Part shown: positions 34,706 to 45,570 of the stretch, in pieces | How positions within the stretch are numbered: position 1 is the stretch's first letter | How the letters are laid out: the number at the start of each line of letters is the position of its first letter | Assembly: GCA_964007475.1 (NCBI GenBank) | Contig: OZ023273.1 | Location: 88,142,841-88,206,840, forward strand | Source of the DNA: Hybos culiciformis | Lineage: Eukaryota > Arthropoda > Insecta > Diptera > Hybotidae | Direction of reading: 5' to 3' | Length of the DNA: 64,000 nucleotides | Notes under the pieces: model-generated | Database searches by the model: none | Seen by the model: only the letters and a program-made list of their open reading frames with translations | Told to the model about the DNA's origin: nothing | Position numbers and translations under genes: made by a program

Positions 34706-37350
34706 ATCAAATCATATAAAATGCGACGGCGTCGACTCATTATTTAAACTTTAAAAAAATTAACAGGTATCGTTAATATTGACTGTTTTGACAACCCATT
34801 TATTTAAATTTTTTTCACCCATAAGTATGTGCTTTTTTTCACCATAGGAGTCGCTATTTGGAGATTTAAATAAGTGAATACTTATAAATTTAAATTTTTT
34901 GTTATTGTTGTTTTTGCAACACAAAAAAAAAAGAAATATCATAAGCCAAAATGGCAAAGTATCGAAATATTTAACGCCGGCAGACGACTTGACTTGCCTT
35001 GGTACCGAATAGCGCCTTTATATTGGCAAAATAATACTGACAAAATTATACAAGATTTTTATTAACATTGAAATTAGTATGAAAATCTAAATTTTATTTG
35101 AACTGTAAAATATTAATTAGTTAATAATAAAAAATTAATATTTAATAAATATTTTTAGTGCGTTCAGTAAGTACCGATTGTCCGTAGCTAAGGAATTCCC
35201 TTTTCTGCAAAATCCTGCAAATAACTTCTGCAAACCCCTACGATAAGGAAAGCTGTGACATTTCATTTTAAAATCATATACATTAAAAAATTTTATATGC
35301 GCATATGAAATGTGTCATTTGTTGTATTTCAGATTTTAAAGAATCATTTGTAACATTTATTAATAATATGCATGTATATTGTTTAAGGGAATACAAATTT
35401 AATGAAATTTCAAAAATTCTGCCTTTTTTTTAAATGTTTTTAAGCTAACACATACCTAATAAAACTTACTTAATACAAATTGTCTAGTAAAATGCATGAA
35501 CAAAAATTGAGTGAATGTGTTTTTTTACATATATTTATGTTTCCTACTCTGTATTGAATCAAGCTGAATATGGCTTGTAAGTTCTTTAATAGAGCAAAAA
35601 AGTACGAACAATTTACTTTTTAAATAGGATCTTGCCTCACTTCAACATGAATTATTACTTCCTATTCACTAGTGGTTCACCGATGAAAAATATTTCTATT
35701 TCTAAAACTAGTGTCATGCTATTGTTGAACAAATATTAAAAATACAAAGCACCTGACCTGATGCCTTATTAACATTATGATAATGTATGTTGCCGTTTCC
35801 CTTCTTTACGAAGTTTCTTAATATTTTCTTGTTGTAGCGAATTTTTATTTAAAAGATAAAATGTTTGATATCTCGAAAACTAAGGAAGATATCTAAAATT
35901 TTTATTTAATTTGCATAATTGATTGAAAAAAAATCATCATAAAGGAAGGATAGCTTGTAGTGAAATGTAAACAAGAACTCGGTATAAACCTTTTTAAAGT
36001 ATATGGGTTGAACTAAGTTTGATAAAATATGTAAATAAAATTAAAAATTTTATATTTTTATTAAACATTTTATATTTTTATTTAAAATTTTGTATTTTAT
36101 TAAAATAAAAATATAAAATTTCAAATTTTATTTAGGAAAACAAAAAATTTTGTTAAAATTAATTTTTTTTGTTTGTTTTTAATCAAAATTATCAATGTCC
36201 TTAGCTAAGGCCAACTAAAAAGTACTCCCAGAATACGGACTATTATGGGAAATTATAAAATTTCCCTTTGCAGAAGTTTTGAGGTAGGATTGCATTACTG
36301 AACGATTTTTTGTAGAAATTGTCTGTATTTAAGGACTTTAGCTGTCAGATTTTGTCTTTCACAAACTTCAGATTGTCTGCAACGTAGGATTTTGTCACTA
36401 GCTAAGGACAATCTGTACTTACTGAACGTACTATTTATTTTATAAATATTTTATAAATTGAAATAATCATACAAAGTTCAATAAAAATACAAGAGCCGGC
36501 GGGACGTTTGATAGATGTGAAACATCGGAATTATTTTGTACAGAAAAGAAAACTTAAAAAAAATTAACAGGTATCGTTAATATACTTATAAATTTTAATT
36601 TTGTGTTTTTGTTGTTTTTGCAACACAAAAAAAAAAATTGTCAGCCGTGGCAAAGTATCGAAATATCTAACACCGGCAGACGACTTGACTTGACTTGACT
36701 TGACTTGGTACCGAATAGCGCCTTTATATTGACAAAATTATACAAAATTTATATTTATTTACATGAAAATCTAAATTTTATTTGAAATATAAAATATTAA
36801 TTAGTTAATAATAAAAAAATAATATTTTCTAAGTATTTTATTAATATTTTATAAAATCAAATAAAATTTAAGTTTTCATCAAATCATATAAAATACGACG
36901 GCGTCGACTCTTTATTTAAACTTTAAAAAAATTAACAGGTATCGTTAATTTACTTATAAATTTTAATTTTTTGTTTTTGTTGTTTACAACACAAAAAAAA
37001 ACAAATATCATAGCCAAAATGGCAAAGTATCGAAATATCTAACGCCGGCAGATGACTTGACTTGCCTTGGTACCGAATAGCGCCTTTATATTGGCAAAAT
37101 AATACTGACAAAATTATACAAGATTTTTATTAACATTGAAATTAGTATGAAAATCTAAATTTTATTTCAACTATAAAATATTAAATAGTTAATAATAAAA
37201 AATTAATATTTACTAAATATTTTATTTTATAAATATTTTATAAATTGAAATAAAATTTAAGTTTATCAATTTTCATACAAAGTTCAATAAAAAATACAAG
37301 AGCCGGCGGGACGTTTGATAGATGTGAAACATCGGAATTATTTTGTACAG
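34706..37350 (+). repeat. three diverged tandem copies of a roughly 0.5-kb unit
   Basis: Units share CGACGGCGTCGACTC, AACAGGTATCGTTAAT, TGGCAAAGTATCGAAATAT, GGTACCGAATAGCGCC and, at the end, GAGCCGGCGGGACGTTTGAT. Copy 1 runs 34706-36540 with a 1.27-kb insertion, copy 2 (36541-36876) lacks the first block, and copy 3 runs 36877-37350. No open frame is conserved between copies, so this is non-coding. Confidence 0.75.
35158..36431. repeat. Tc1/mariner-type MITE (TA target)
   Basis: Terminal repeats GTGCGTTCAGTAAGTACCG and the complement of GTACGTTCAGTAAGTACAG, extended by GATTGTCC; TA on each side (35156-35157, 36432-36433). The uninterrupted site can be seen in tandem copy 3. No transposase frame. 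CCCTTTTCTGCAAA-like words inside resemble those in the 53384-56106 element. Confidence 0.7.
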
Positions 37351-37545
37351 ATAATATTGATAGATAACTTTGATAGAATTTTGGATTTTAATTTTATAAA
37401 TTTCATTGGATGTTTACTATTCGTTTTCTTTTATTTCTATTAATTATTAATGCAAACCAAAGAACACAATATTTATTAAAATACCTAAAAAAATATAATA
37501 AAAATATAATAATTTTTTTTAACTTTTTTTTTTTGTTTATCATAT

Positions 37546-37684
37546 ACCGACAGACGCCGATGCGATCATATTTTTGGTCGCTGCGGCTTAGCAGCGATAT
37601 TTTCAAAATTTTTTGGAACTGCTGCTAAAAAAAAAAATCATTGCTCGCTCAAAATCTATGATCGCGTCGGAGTGTGTACCGACA
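37546..37684. repeat. 139-bp snapback MITE
   Basis: CGCCGATGCGATCATA near 37555 is inverted as TATGATCGCGTCGGAG near 37657. An internal GCTGC...GCAGC hairpin lies at 37579-37595. Small non-coding element. Confidence 0.5.
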
Positions 37685-38208
37685 CTATGTACTGACACTA
37701 AAGTGTTCAAGTTTTTAATAAATTTTTCCATAAGAGCGTAGAATAAGGAACTACGTTCCAAAAACCACACAAGAAAGCAAATGAATTTTTCCCATAAATT
37801 ATTTATATTTATATTTACTAATGTTAAAATAAATAATCTCCGTACCATGTTCATATAAAATGCATCAGAGAAACGCTAACAAAATGTATACGTTCAAAAA
37901 TATGCATTATATACATATATGTGAATATGTGTATATGAATTAAAAGGTTGACGATCTAAAATAAAATTTACTTTTTCCGCGTAAGGAATTAAGTACTTTT
38001 TTTTTATGATTTAACAAGTAAGTATTTAATTACACACGACAAGTAATGCTTTATGTTTTTACTTTAACTTTGATTTTCTGAACCCATTTTCTTACACAAA
38101 AAAAACCTAATTTGTTTTGTAATTTATATTTTTAATTTTATATTAAATTAAGTGATATTAAAAGATTTGATCAATAATGTCAAGTCATCACGTTCTATTT
38201 GAATAATA
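37685..38208. other. AT-rich interval, no gene
   Basis: Short open frames only. Many TATGTA/TACATA words. Confidence 0.35.
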
Positions 38209-38213
38209 GAAAG

Positions 38214-39002
38214 TGTTATATATTTATTGTATGTATATAAATATAATTAATGAAAAGACGATGTTTTTTCTATGAGTTCACTTTATTAACTAAACTAAAT
38301 ATAATTGTTAATTTTTGATTATACATATGTAGGTACATATACAACCAGTGGCCGCCCGTGGACGTTTTGAAAGAGGGTGCTGCAAAAAATAAGAACCTCT
38401 TTTTTTTTATAATTATAAATGTTTTATGATATACATATACTCATATATCAGTTTTGAAAATTCAAAAGCAAACAAAATACCTATATGCCATATAAAAATT
38501 GTGCTGCTTCTGAAGCAGTGCATTTTTCTTTCCATTCAAAATATCCCAAAACAAACAAAAAAAATTCCCACATAAGTATTTGTTTTTAAATTTTTAAGAA
38601 AGTATACAGCCGCACTGCTTCTGTGGCAGTGCATTTTTCCTTACATTCAAGTCATGAAAAAAAAACTTAACAGCAATAAAAATGTATTAAATTGTTCATG
38701 AAAAAAAAATTCACTGCACTGTGAAATTCGCAGTTCCAAAAAATCTGTTAAAAGGATTTCTGCAGCTATTTTTGAAAAGTACTTTCTGTATTTTCTATAT
38801 TTGATTTTCTGTAAGCTTGAAAGTAGGCTGCTCTTGTTTATAAAATTTTACAGCAATTGCTATATTTCAATTAAAAATAATTGTAAATTAAGAAAAATTC
38901 AGAGCTAACAAAAAATTTTATTTATGAGTTCAATTTTTTGAAATTCCTTGAGGGTGCTGCAGTGTCGCAGCACCTATGTACGAGCCGCCGCTTTATACAA
39001 CA
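38214..39002 (-). repeat. 3' LTR, with a hAT MITE near its first base
   Basis: LTR sequence occupies 38214-38345 plus base 39002. A hAT MITE is inserted one base inside the LTR start, counting its duplication. The polypurine tract AAAAGAAAGGGGCA (minus strand, 39003-39016) precedes it. Confidence 0.8.
38346..38993. repeat. hAT MITE in the 3' LTR
   Basis: Starts CAGTGGCCGCCCGTG; the right end (ACGAGCCGCCGCTT) is its diverged complement. The 8-bp duplication TATACAAC is exact (38338-38345, 38994-39001). The interior has two GCTTCTG.GGCAGTGCATTT-like segments about 100 bp apart. Confidence 0.8.
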
Positions 39003-39016
39003 TGCCCCTTTCTTTT

Positions 39017-39598
39017 AAATAATGTTTTTAATTTTATAATCCAAAAAGAAAATTAAAAAATTAAGTTATTTTAACATAATGCACCTAAATGCTCGTTCTT
39101 AAAATACTTTATATAATTCAAGTTAAATATTTCAAGTTATATATTTCAAGTTAAATTAAATCGTTGTCTGATATTAAGACCAGAAGCTAATTTGATAATA
39201 GTTGTCGCCTCGATCTTAGGGTAATTTTAGAATTTTCTGAAGTTTCAGCATTTTTAAGGATTAACTATTTTTTCATCCTTAAAATGTTTTGAATTGTCTA
39301 CTCTGACATGAATTTCGTTTCGTTCATTGCCTTTCGTTTCGTTTATTGCCTTTAGTATCTTTTATTAGCAGAGATCTTGGTTTTTTCAATCTTTCTAGGA
39401 CCAAGCCTTTTTGCCATGTTTTATCTGAAGCAATTTTTTAAAGAATATTGATGTTCATGGTTCAATTTCAGAACGAATTCTAGCATTTTTATTATAAAAA
39501 TTTTCCATTTTTTTAACATAGTCCGAGTAACATTTTTTATAATCTTCTTCGTCAGAAATATGTGACTTTAAAAAACTGTTTGCTTTTGGGACTCTTGT
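39017..39598 (-). pseudogene. decayed C-terminal end of gypsy pol
   Basis: Only scattered coding similarity in shifting frames remains downstream of the integrase core. Stops are frequent and no domain can be named. Confidence 0.35.
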
Positions 39599-40250
39599 TC
39601 ACAAATTTCTAGACATTAATAATTCGGAAGGCGAGTATTTTAAAAATTTATTTGATCTAAGGCTGAGTAGTCCTAAGTAAAAATCGGTGCCTGACTCAAA
39701 ACATTTTGTAAGCATTTTTTTAGCTGTCTTAATGGAACACTCAACAACACCATTTGATTTCGGATAATGAGGACTACTTCTTAAAAGATCTATACCCCAG
39801 TCTAAGGCGAATTCTTGAAACTTATTTGATCTAAAAGGCGGCCCTCCTTCCGAAATCAAAAGCTTAGGGATTCCGTGACGAGCAAAAATAGATTTTAATT
39901 GAGGTATAACACTTTGAGCATTTGTTGAAGCAATTTTGCCAAGCTCAACATATTTCGAGTAGTAATCTACAACCAGAATATAAAGTTCCTTACGCCATTC
40001 ATAAATGTCGGTTCCAACTTTTTCGAACGGTAGTTCTGGAATGTTATGAGGGATTAAAATTTGTTTTGAATTATAATTTTGATGTTGTTGGCACACAGTA
40101 CATTTTTCAACAATTTTTTCAATATCATGGCTCATATTTGGCCAATAAACCAAACATCTTGCCCGATTTTTGCATTTTACTATGCCAAAGTGGCCGTCAT
40201 GAATGTAATTCATAATTAAAGTTTTTAATTTGGCTGGGATAAAAATTGAA
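39599..40250 (-). pseudogene. integrase domain of gypsy pol
   Basis: Open frame from about 40213 to a stop at 39599. The HHCC finger is HDGHFG...CTVCQQH (about 40200-40080). Core: first Asp in KVGTDIYEW (about 40015), Glu in GVVECSIK (about 39745). The second catalytic position reads LISEGGPPF (about 39860) where the family has LISDGG, so one acidic residue of the D,D-35-E triad is changed to Glu. The frame itself is open, so this substitution is a separate inactivating change. Confidence 0.8.
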
Positions 40251-40347
40251 TTATTTTTAAAAATTAAATCTTCTATTACATGAAGTTCGTGTCGAAAGTT
40301 CCAGAAAGGCTAAATCCAAAATCAACTAAATCCTTTTTATTTTCTGG

Positions 40348-41525
40348 CTAGCCAGACAAAATATATTGTTTTATTTTCTGTAATAGACTGTCACTTTCTG
40401 TTTCCGTTTTAATTATTTCTAAAGTTTTTTCCGATATTGACAAATTAGACTTGAACATTCCAACATGAATTAAAATATTTTTTTCAATCAGATCTTCTGA
40501 CTGTATTTTTAATGGCGCCCTGGACAAAGCATCAGCTACTACTAGATCTTTGCCAGGTTTATGAATAACTTTCAAATTATAAATTTGAAGTGTCAACATC
40601 ATTCGTTGTAGGCGAGATGGAACGCTACTAAGCGATTTTTTAAATAACGGTATTAATGGCTTATGATCACTTTCTACAGTTATTTCTTGTCCGTAGACAA
40701 ATTTATGAAATTTTGTAACTCCAAATAATATGGCTTAGAGTTCTTTTTCTATCTGAGCGTAATTTTGTTGTGCTTGCGATAGTGTTTTATAACTTCGCTA
40801 CACTTCAGGTTAGCAACCATGAATTTCTTGGTTTGAAAGTAGGTTGGCGAATGGGGTGACACACTTATAAACGATGGTTTGGTTTGAAATTAAAAAAAAA
40901 TTCTTTGTAAAATTAAAAAAAAATTCTTTGTAAAATAAAATTTTATTTTTTCGTAATTTAAAAAAAAAAAATGAATTTTTTTAATTTAAAGAAAAAATAG
41001 AAAATAAAAATAATATTCAATTTTTTTTTAAAAATATTTTAATTTATTTTCTTTTTTGACAACCTACAATTTATTATAATTTTTTTTAGATCGAAGCATT
41101 TTAAAGTATGTTTTTTTCTGTAAATTTTCTGTAAATTGACAGGTTATACCTTTTTTTTTTTGAAATGCAATAAAACTATGTAGTAAAATTTCTAGGTTTG
41201 TGTCGAACCTACTTTCCAACAATGAAAAAAAAAAAAAATTTATATGGCAAACCAAGTAACAAACACAGAACGAACACATTTTTTTCTGCAAAACATGGAA
41301 TTCTGTGTTTGTAACCTGAAGTGTAGCGAAGTTATTAGAGGCAAAAGCAATAGGGCGATTCTATTGAATCAATACTGCCCCAACGGCGAACTGAGAAGAA
41401 TCACAAGACATAATTATTGGTTGATTAGGATCAAAAAATTTAAGACACGGAGGATTTGTGATAAGTGTTTTCAGATTTTGAAAATATTTTTCATAAGACT
41501 CATTCCATTCAAACAGTACGTTTTT
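40348..41525 (-). pseudogene. RNase H domain of gypsy pol, split by a MITE
   Basis: The first half (41525-41338) holds MSCDSSQFAVGAVL and the second half (40789-40348) holds YAQIEKEL, then VESDHKPL near 40670 and VVADALSRAPL near 40530. In-frame stops occur near 41375 and 40737. The 545-bp insertion falls between the SK and TL codons of the conserved FASKTLSQAQ region. Confidence 0.8.
40790..41334. repeat. MITE with TTA duplication (Harbinger-like)
   Basis: Terminal repeats TAACTTCGCTACACTTCAGG and its complement, flanked by TTA on both sides (40787-40789, 41335-41337). Removing the insert and one TTA restores the RNase H reading continuity. The interior is A/T-rich. Confidence 0.75.
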
Positions 41526-42412
41526 TTAAAATAAATTTCTCAAAGACGTTGTCTTATCCGACAAATTTTTTATAAATGAACCGAAATAATTTATTAGGCC
41601 TAAAAAACGTTGAACATCTTCCACACATTTTGGTGAAGGCATGTCGAGAATGGCTTCTACTTTTGACGTATCTGGTATGATGCCCTCGGCACTGAAAATA
41701 TGACCAAAAAATTTAATTTCATCTAGACCAAAATTACATTTTTTTTCATTTAATTTAAGATTGACAGACCGACATTTTTCTAGAACTAATTTCAATTTTC
41801 TATTGTCTTCTTCAATAGTTTTTGCGAAAACTAAAATATCGTCAATGTAGACTATGACATCAAATTAACCAAAAATTTCTGACATTACGCGATGAAAAAT
41901 TTCAGTAGGACGCTCAGGCCATATGGCAACCTCAAAAATTTGAACCTACCAAACGGTGTCTGGAAAGTACATAAATCTGAGCTATTTTTGTCTAATCTGA
42001 GCATCCAAAAGCCGCTGTTTGCATCTAAAGTTGAAAAATATTTTGCTCCATTAAGGTTGGACTTAATATATTCAATATCCGGCTTTTTTAAGGGTTTGTT
42101 TAAATTTCTAGGATCTAAACAGACTCTGAGCGATTTGTTTGCCTTCTCGACTAAAACTACAGAATTGACCCACTCAGTTGGCTGAGTAACTTTTTCTACT
42201 ACTTGAATTTTTTGCATACGATCGAGTTCGTTTTTAAAACCTTCAAGTAATTTAAAAGGTATTCGGCGAGGTGGAACTATAACCGGCGTAATTTCTTGGT
42301 TTATTTTCAGACTAATTGGATTAATTTTTATGCAGCCTAGACCATCAAATAAACTTTTACAATCATGTCCCAATTCCGTAATTAATTTTTTTTCATTTAA
42401 TATTGGGTTCAT
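41526..42412 (-). pseudogene. reverse transcriptase of gypsy pol
   Basis: The frame 42412-41885 holds RVCLDPRNLNKPLKKPD and STLDANSGFWMLRL; then a shift near 41910 and an in-frame stop near 41866 precede VYIDDILVFAK (about 41850), where the catalytic YIDD is intact. The thumb part LGLINYFGSFIKNLSD ends at 41526. The domain is complete but broken in two places. Confidence 0.85.
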
Positions 42413-43521
42413 TTTATGATAGCTAACCCATGTTTAAGCAAGTCATTTTTACCAATTATTGTACTGACATTTTCTTGAATTAAAAAAAAATCTAACATTT
42501 TCATTTTTAGCGAACATTTTCCAGTTATAGGAATCTTTGACCCACCAAATGCGACAAGAGACCCACAAGCACTTTTAATTTCGACTGACTGATCATCATT
42601 AATGTATTCAAAAGATTCTAAGGACATGACGTTAGCTTCTGCTCCCGTATCTAGCTCACATTTTATTTTGCGATCATTTATAAGAACATCTAAACTAAAA
42701 TTAGAATCAATTTGTTTTACATTAATTTTTTTTAATTTAGCTGGGATAAAAAATGAATCATTTTCAACATTTTCTGTGTTTACAGAATTTACTTTTTTAT
42801 TTTTGCAATATTTTGAAAAGTGATTCATTCCTAGACAATGGTAACATTTTTTACCTATTGCTGAACACTTGGTTCTATGCTCTTGACCGCATCTTTGACA
42901 TGATTTGGACTGGACTTTTGGACCTGATGACGAGTTTTTGGCTGCATTATCTTTTTGATTTTGACACCTTGATGACCATTGTGATGACTTTGCTGATGGT
43001 GATGGTGATGACGATGAAACAAGATTATTTGTCTGGTTACGATTTTTATTGTTCAATTTTTTAATACCGTTGATAGAACTTTCGTTTACTATCTCATTCT
43101 GGCTTGACATTTCTCGAGCATGACTTTGACTGAGTATAAATGATTTTGCACTCATTTCTGCTTTTTCTAATGTTAAATCATCAATGTCTAGCAATTTTTG
43201 GCGAACCTTATTATCTTGAAGACCGATTATGAAAACATCACGGACCATGGATGAGTCATCTGTGGTGTACTCACAGGACTTGACGGCTTCTTTTAAATTT
43301 GTTAGAAACGAGTCTATTGTTTCAGCTGATTTTTGACGAGATGACAAAAATTTGTATCGTTGATAAATCAGATTTTTTTTTGGTTCAAAAAATTTATTAA
43401 AATTATCCATTACTTGTTCATAACTTAGATCTGATTTAAAAGTATTAAAAATTTTCACACCTTCATCTCCCAACAAATGAAGTAAAATAGCTTTCTTTCT
43501 TCCATCTTCTTCTGCATCCAT
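42409..43521 (-). CDS. gag-protease part of the gypsy element
   Basis: A 370-codon open frame on the minus strand. Residues 1-130 are gag capsid-like (LLGDEGVKIFNTFKSDLSYE). A serine/lysine-rich linker leads to a CCHC-type region (CQRCGQEHRTKCSAIGKKC, then CYHCLGMNHFSKYC). The protease motif is CELDTGAEANVMS near 42650. It would encapsidate the RNA and process the polyprotein. The N-terminal part of gag continues upstream in another frame (43599-43915). Confidence 0.85.
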   Translation of the reverse strand: MDAEEDGRKKAILLHLLGDEGVKIFNTFKSDLSYEQVMDNFNKFFEPKKNLIYQRYKFLSSRQKSAETIDSFLTNLKEAVKSCEYTTDDSSMVRDVFIIGLQDNKVRQKLLDIDDLTLEKAEMSAKSFILSQSHAREMSSQNEIVNESSINGIKKLNNKNRNQTNNLVSSSSPSPSAKSSQWSSRCQNQKDNAAKNSSSGPKVQSKSCQRCGQEHRTKCSAIGKKCYHCLGMNHFSKYCKNKKVNSVNTENVENDSFFIPAKLKKINVKQIDSNFSLDVLINDRKIKCELDTGAEANVMSLESFEYINDDQSVEIKSACGSLVAFGGSKIPITGKCSLKMKMLDFFLIQENVSTIIGKNDLLKHGLAIIK

Positions 43522-43598
43522 ATTGCACGCCGTTATATAATTTTAAAATTTTTGTGACCACATTTTCCAAGTCGGGCTAAGATTTGGAACAGAAAAAT

Positions 43599-44298
43599 TC
43601 ATTTGTTCAGGAGGTCGGAAAAAATTGTCCATTTTTTTAACAATTGATTTATGCTCCGATATTTTAGGTGAATTTTCTTGTTGTGGCTTTTAATGTATTT
43701 TAGGTAATGAAGACGATCGACGTTTATTTTGTAAAGGAGTGACACAAGTTGTTTTTTCGATTGTTTTTCCTGCTGTTCACTGGTACTTGACGACTCTAGA
43801 AACTCTAGTTCCTCATTTACTTTTTCAGATTCCGAAGACGATTTTATTTGCTGCTTTTGACGGGAATTCTTTTGTTGATTTTTGCAATCTGATGAAGTTC
43901 CAGAACCACCACCCGCAGAGGGCGAAGTCATGTCGACTCGCATCGACTTAGTCGAGCTAGTCGGCACAATTTGCGAGTCGCTGCTGCTGCTTCTTTTTTA
44001 TCGACTCAGGTCGACTAGCTGCTGCTGAACTTTTATTCGACTTAGTCGACTAAAATTTCCTATTTCCTTTTTTTTTTTTTTTTATTATTTTTTTTTTTAT
44101 TTAATTTTTTTTTTTTATTTTTTTTTTTAGAAAAAATACGGATTTAGTCGACTAAGTCGATCAAGTCGAGCTGGTCGCTAAGACCGAAATTTATCGACTG
44201 AGTCGAGCTGCTGCTGGCTCTTTTTACCGAAAGCTGCTGCTGAACAAAAATCAAACGACTTCGCCCTCTGCACCACTGTTACTGGCATGAGCAATTAT
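43599..44298 (-). pseudogene. N-terminal gag segment, split by a hAT MITE
   Basis: Glycine/serine/glutamine-rich coding sequence (GGGSGTSSDCKNQQ) precedes the main gag frame but is out of frame with it. The likely original start is the ATG near 44296 (CTCATGCCAGTAACAG), just downstream of the PBS and separated from the rest by the MITE at 43916-44270. Confidence 0.5.
43916..44270. repeat. hAT-like MITE rich in GTCGAC words
   Basis: Terminal repeats CAGAGGGCGAAGTC and complement. Flanks (CACCACCC and CACCACTG) look like a degraded 8-bp duplication. The interior has TAGTCGACTAAGTCGA-like words in both halves around a long T-rich centre, plus GCTGCTGCT runs. Confidence 0.65.
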
Positions 44299-44389
44299 TT
44301 ATAAGATTTTTTTTTTAATAAAAAATCTCTTTATATTTTTTTTTCTATAATTCTTTATAACGGTACGGTACGTATTGTTTTATTAAATA

Positions 44390-44406
44390 ACACACATCTG
44401 ACACCA
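44390..44406 (-). promoter_or_regulatory. primer-binding site of the gypsy element
   Basis: TGGTGTCAGATGTGTG (minus strand) starts directly after the CA end of the 5' LTR. It resembles the TGGTGTCAGAAGTGG PBS common in gypsy-type elements; the tRNA is not assigned. Confidence 0.6.
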
Positions 44407-45057
44407 TGCTATATATTTATGATATATATATATATATATATACACCAATACCTCGCTTTGCGTTCATTTCGTTTTGCGTTTTTTCGAAGTTGCGTCGTTG
44501 CTGAATTAGTACTAATTCTCATTTTGCGTCGTTGGATTTTCGTAGTTGCGTTATTTTCGGTAGCAAACATTGGACGAATTTTTTGTCAAAGATGCCGAAT
44601 TACGACACAGACACTTCGGACTCATCAGACAGTGATTAATTTTTGTTTTTTTTTTTAAATTAATGAAATCTTTTATTTTGTTTTAATTAAATTTGTTTTT
44701 TTTGTATGAATGTATATTGTATGTATGCATGTATATGTCTAAAAAAAATTTTTTTTTTTATTTTTGTTTTTTAAATGATTACTTTTTTCAATTTTCTTCT
44801 TAAAAAGTAGTATTTTCGTAACCCTGGAACCTATCTTCGATCTTTACATGGTTTGCAATAGAAAATCATAATTCACTTTGCGTCGTTTCAGTTTGCGTCG
44901 TGTTTTTTTGGAACGTAACCACGACGCAAAGTGAGGTATTGGTGTATATATACATAATTAATGAAAACACGATGTGTTTTGTATGAGTTCACTTTATTAA
45001 CTAAACTAAATATAATTGTTAATTCTTGATTATACATATGTAGGTACATATACAACA
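44407..45057 (-). repeat. 5' LTR with a TA-flanked MITE
   Basis: LTR sequence 45057-44945 and 44442-44407 on the minus strand, matching the 3' LTR over about 110 bp with few differences. The MITE is at 44443-44944. Confidence 0.8.
44443..44944. repeat. pogo/Tigger-like MITE
   Basis: Terminal repeats CACCAATACCTCGCTTTGCG and near-complement at the right end, with TA on both sides. A short coding relic near 44575-44630 (plus strand) is followed by a stop. CGTCGTT and TTGCGTC words recur. Confidence 0.65.
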
Positions 45058-45062
45058 GAAAG

Positions 45063-45570
45063 GAAAATAAATAAACATTTAAACATTTAATGCTAAAAAA
45101 AGCCATATTTCGCAATAAAGTACATAACGATGTTTAATATACATACTTAATTTTCTTCCAATTCCCCTCTACAAATCACAGTATTAAATTATTAGGCGCT
45201 ACTCTTATCTTTATATTGAGAGTATAATAAATATAATTATACAATTTTGAAATTTTGAATTAAAAAATTTTTATTACATTTTTACATTGTTTTTTTTTTA
45301 CATCTTTTATATATTTACCAATTTAAAGTTTCTATAATACCTAAATACATAAAAATTATGTATATTTTCATGTAATAAATAAAATGCATGTAGAATAATA
45401 ATTCACCTCAATATTTCAAAAACTGATAAGCACAAATTTTATAATGTGCACATTATTTTACAACTCATATAAAATACGTACATTTTCCATAATATTAAAT
45501 TTATATGAATAACAAAAAAAATCACACATCTTAATAAACAAATTCAAATTTATGCAGCCAAAAGAAATAT
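45063..45570. other. AT-rich interval, no gene
   Basis: No coding, RNA or repeat feature recognised. Confidence 0.35.

Larger units (their letters stand above)
38214..45057 (-). mobile_element. gypsy-type LTR retrotransposon with very short LTRs
   Basis: Read on the minus strand. Both LTRs begin TGTTGTATATGTACC and end in CA; they are about 133-140 bp once a MITE is removed from each. The 5-bp duplication GAAAG flanks the element (38209-38213, 45058-45062). PBS, gag with zinc knuckle, protease, RT, RNase H and integrase follow in the standard gypsy order. Four MITEs have entered it. It is dead as written. Confidence 0.88.

Noticed and set aside
37403..37628. Overlapping frames on both strands near 37.4-37.6 kb
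   Set aside because: AT-rich chance frames over a small MITE, without any domain.
42602..43064. Plus-strand frames opposite gag
   Set aside because: Shadows of the minus-strand gag-protease frame.
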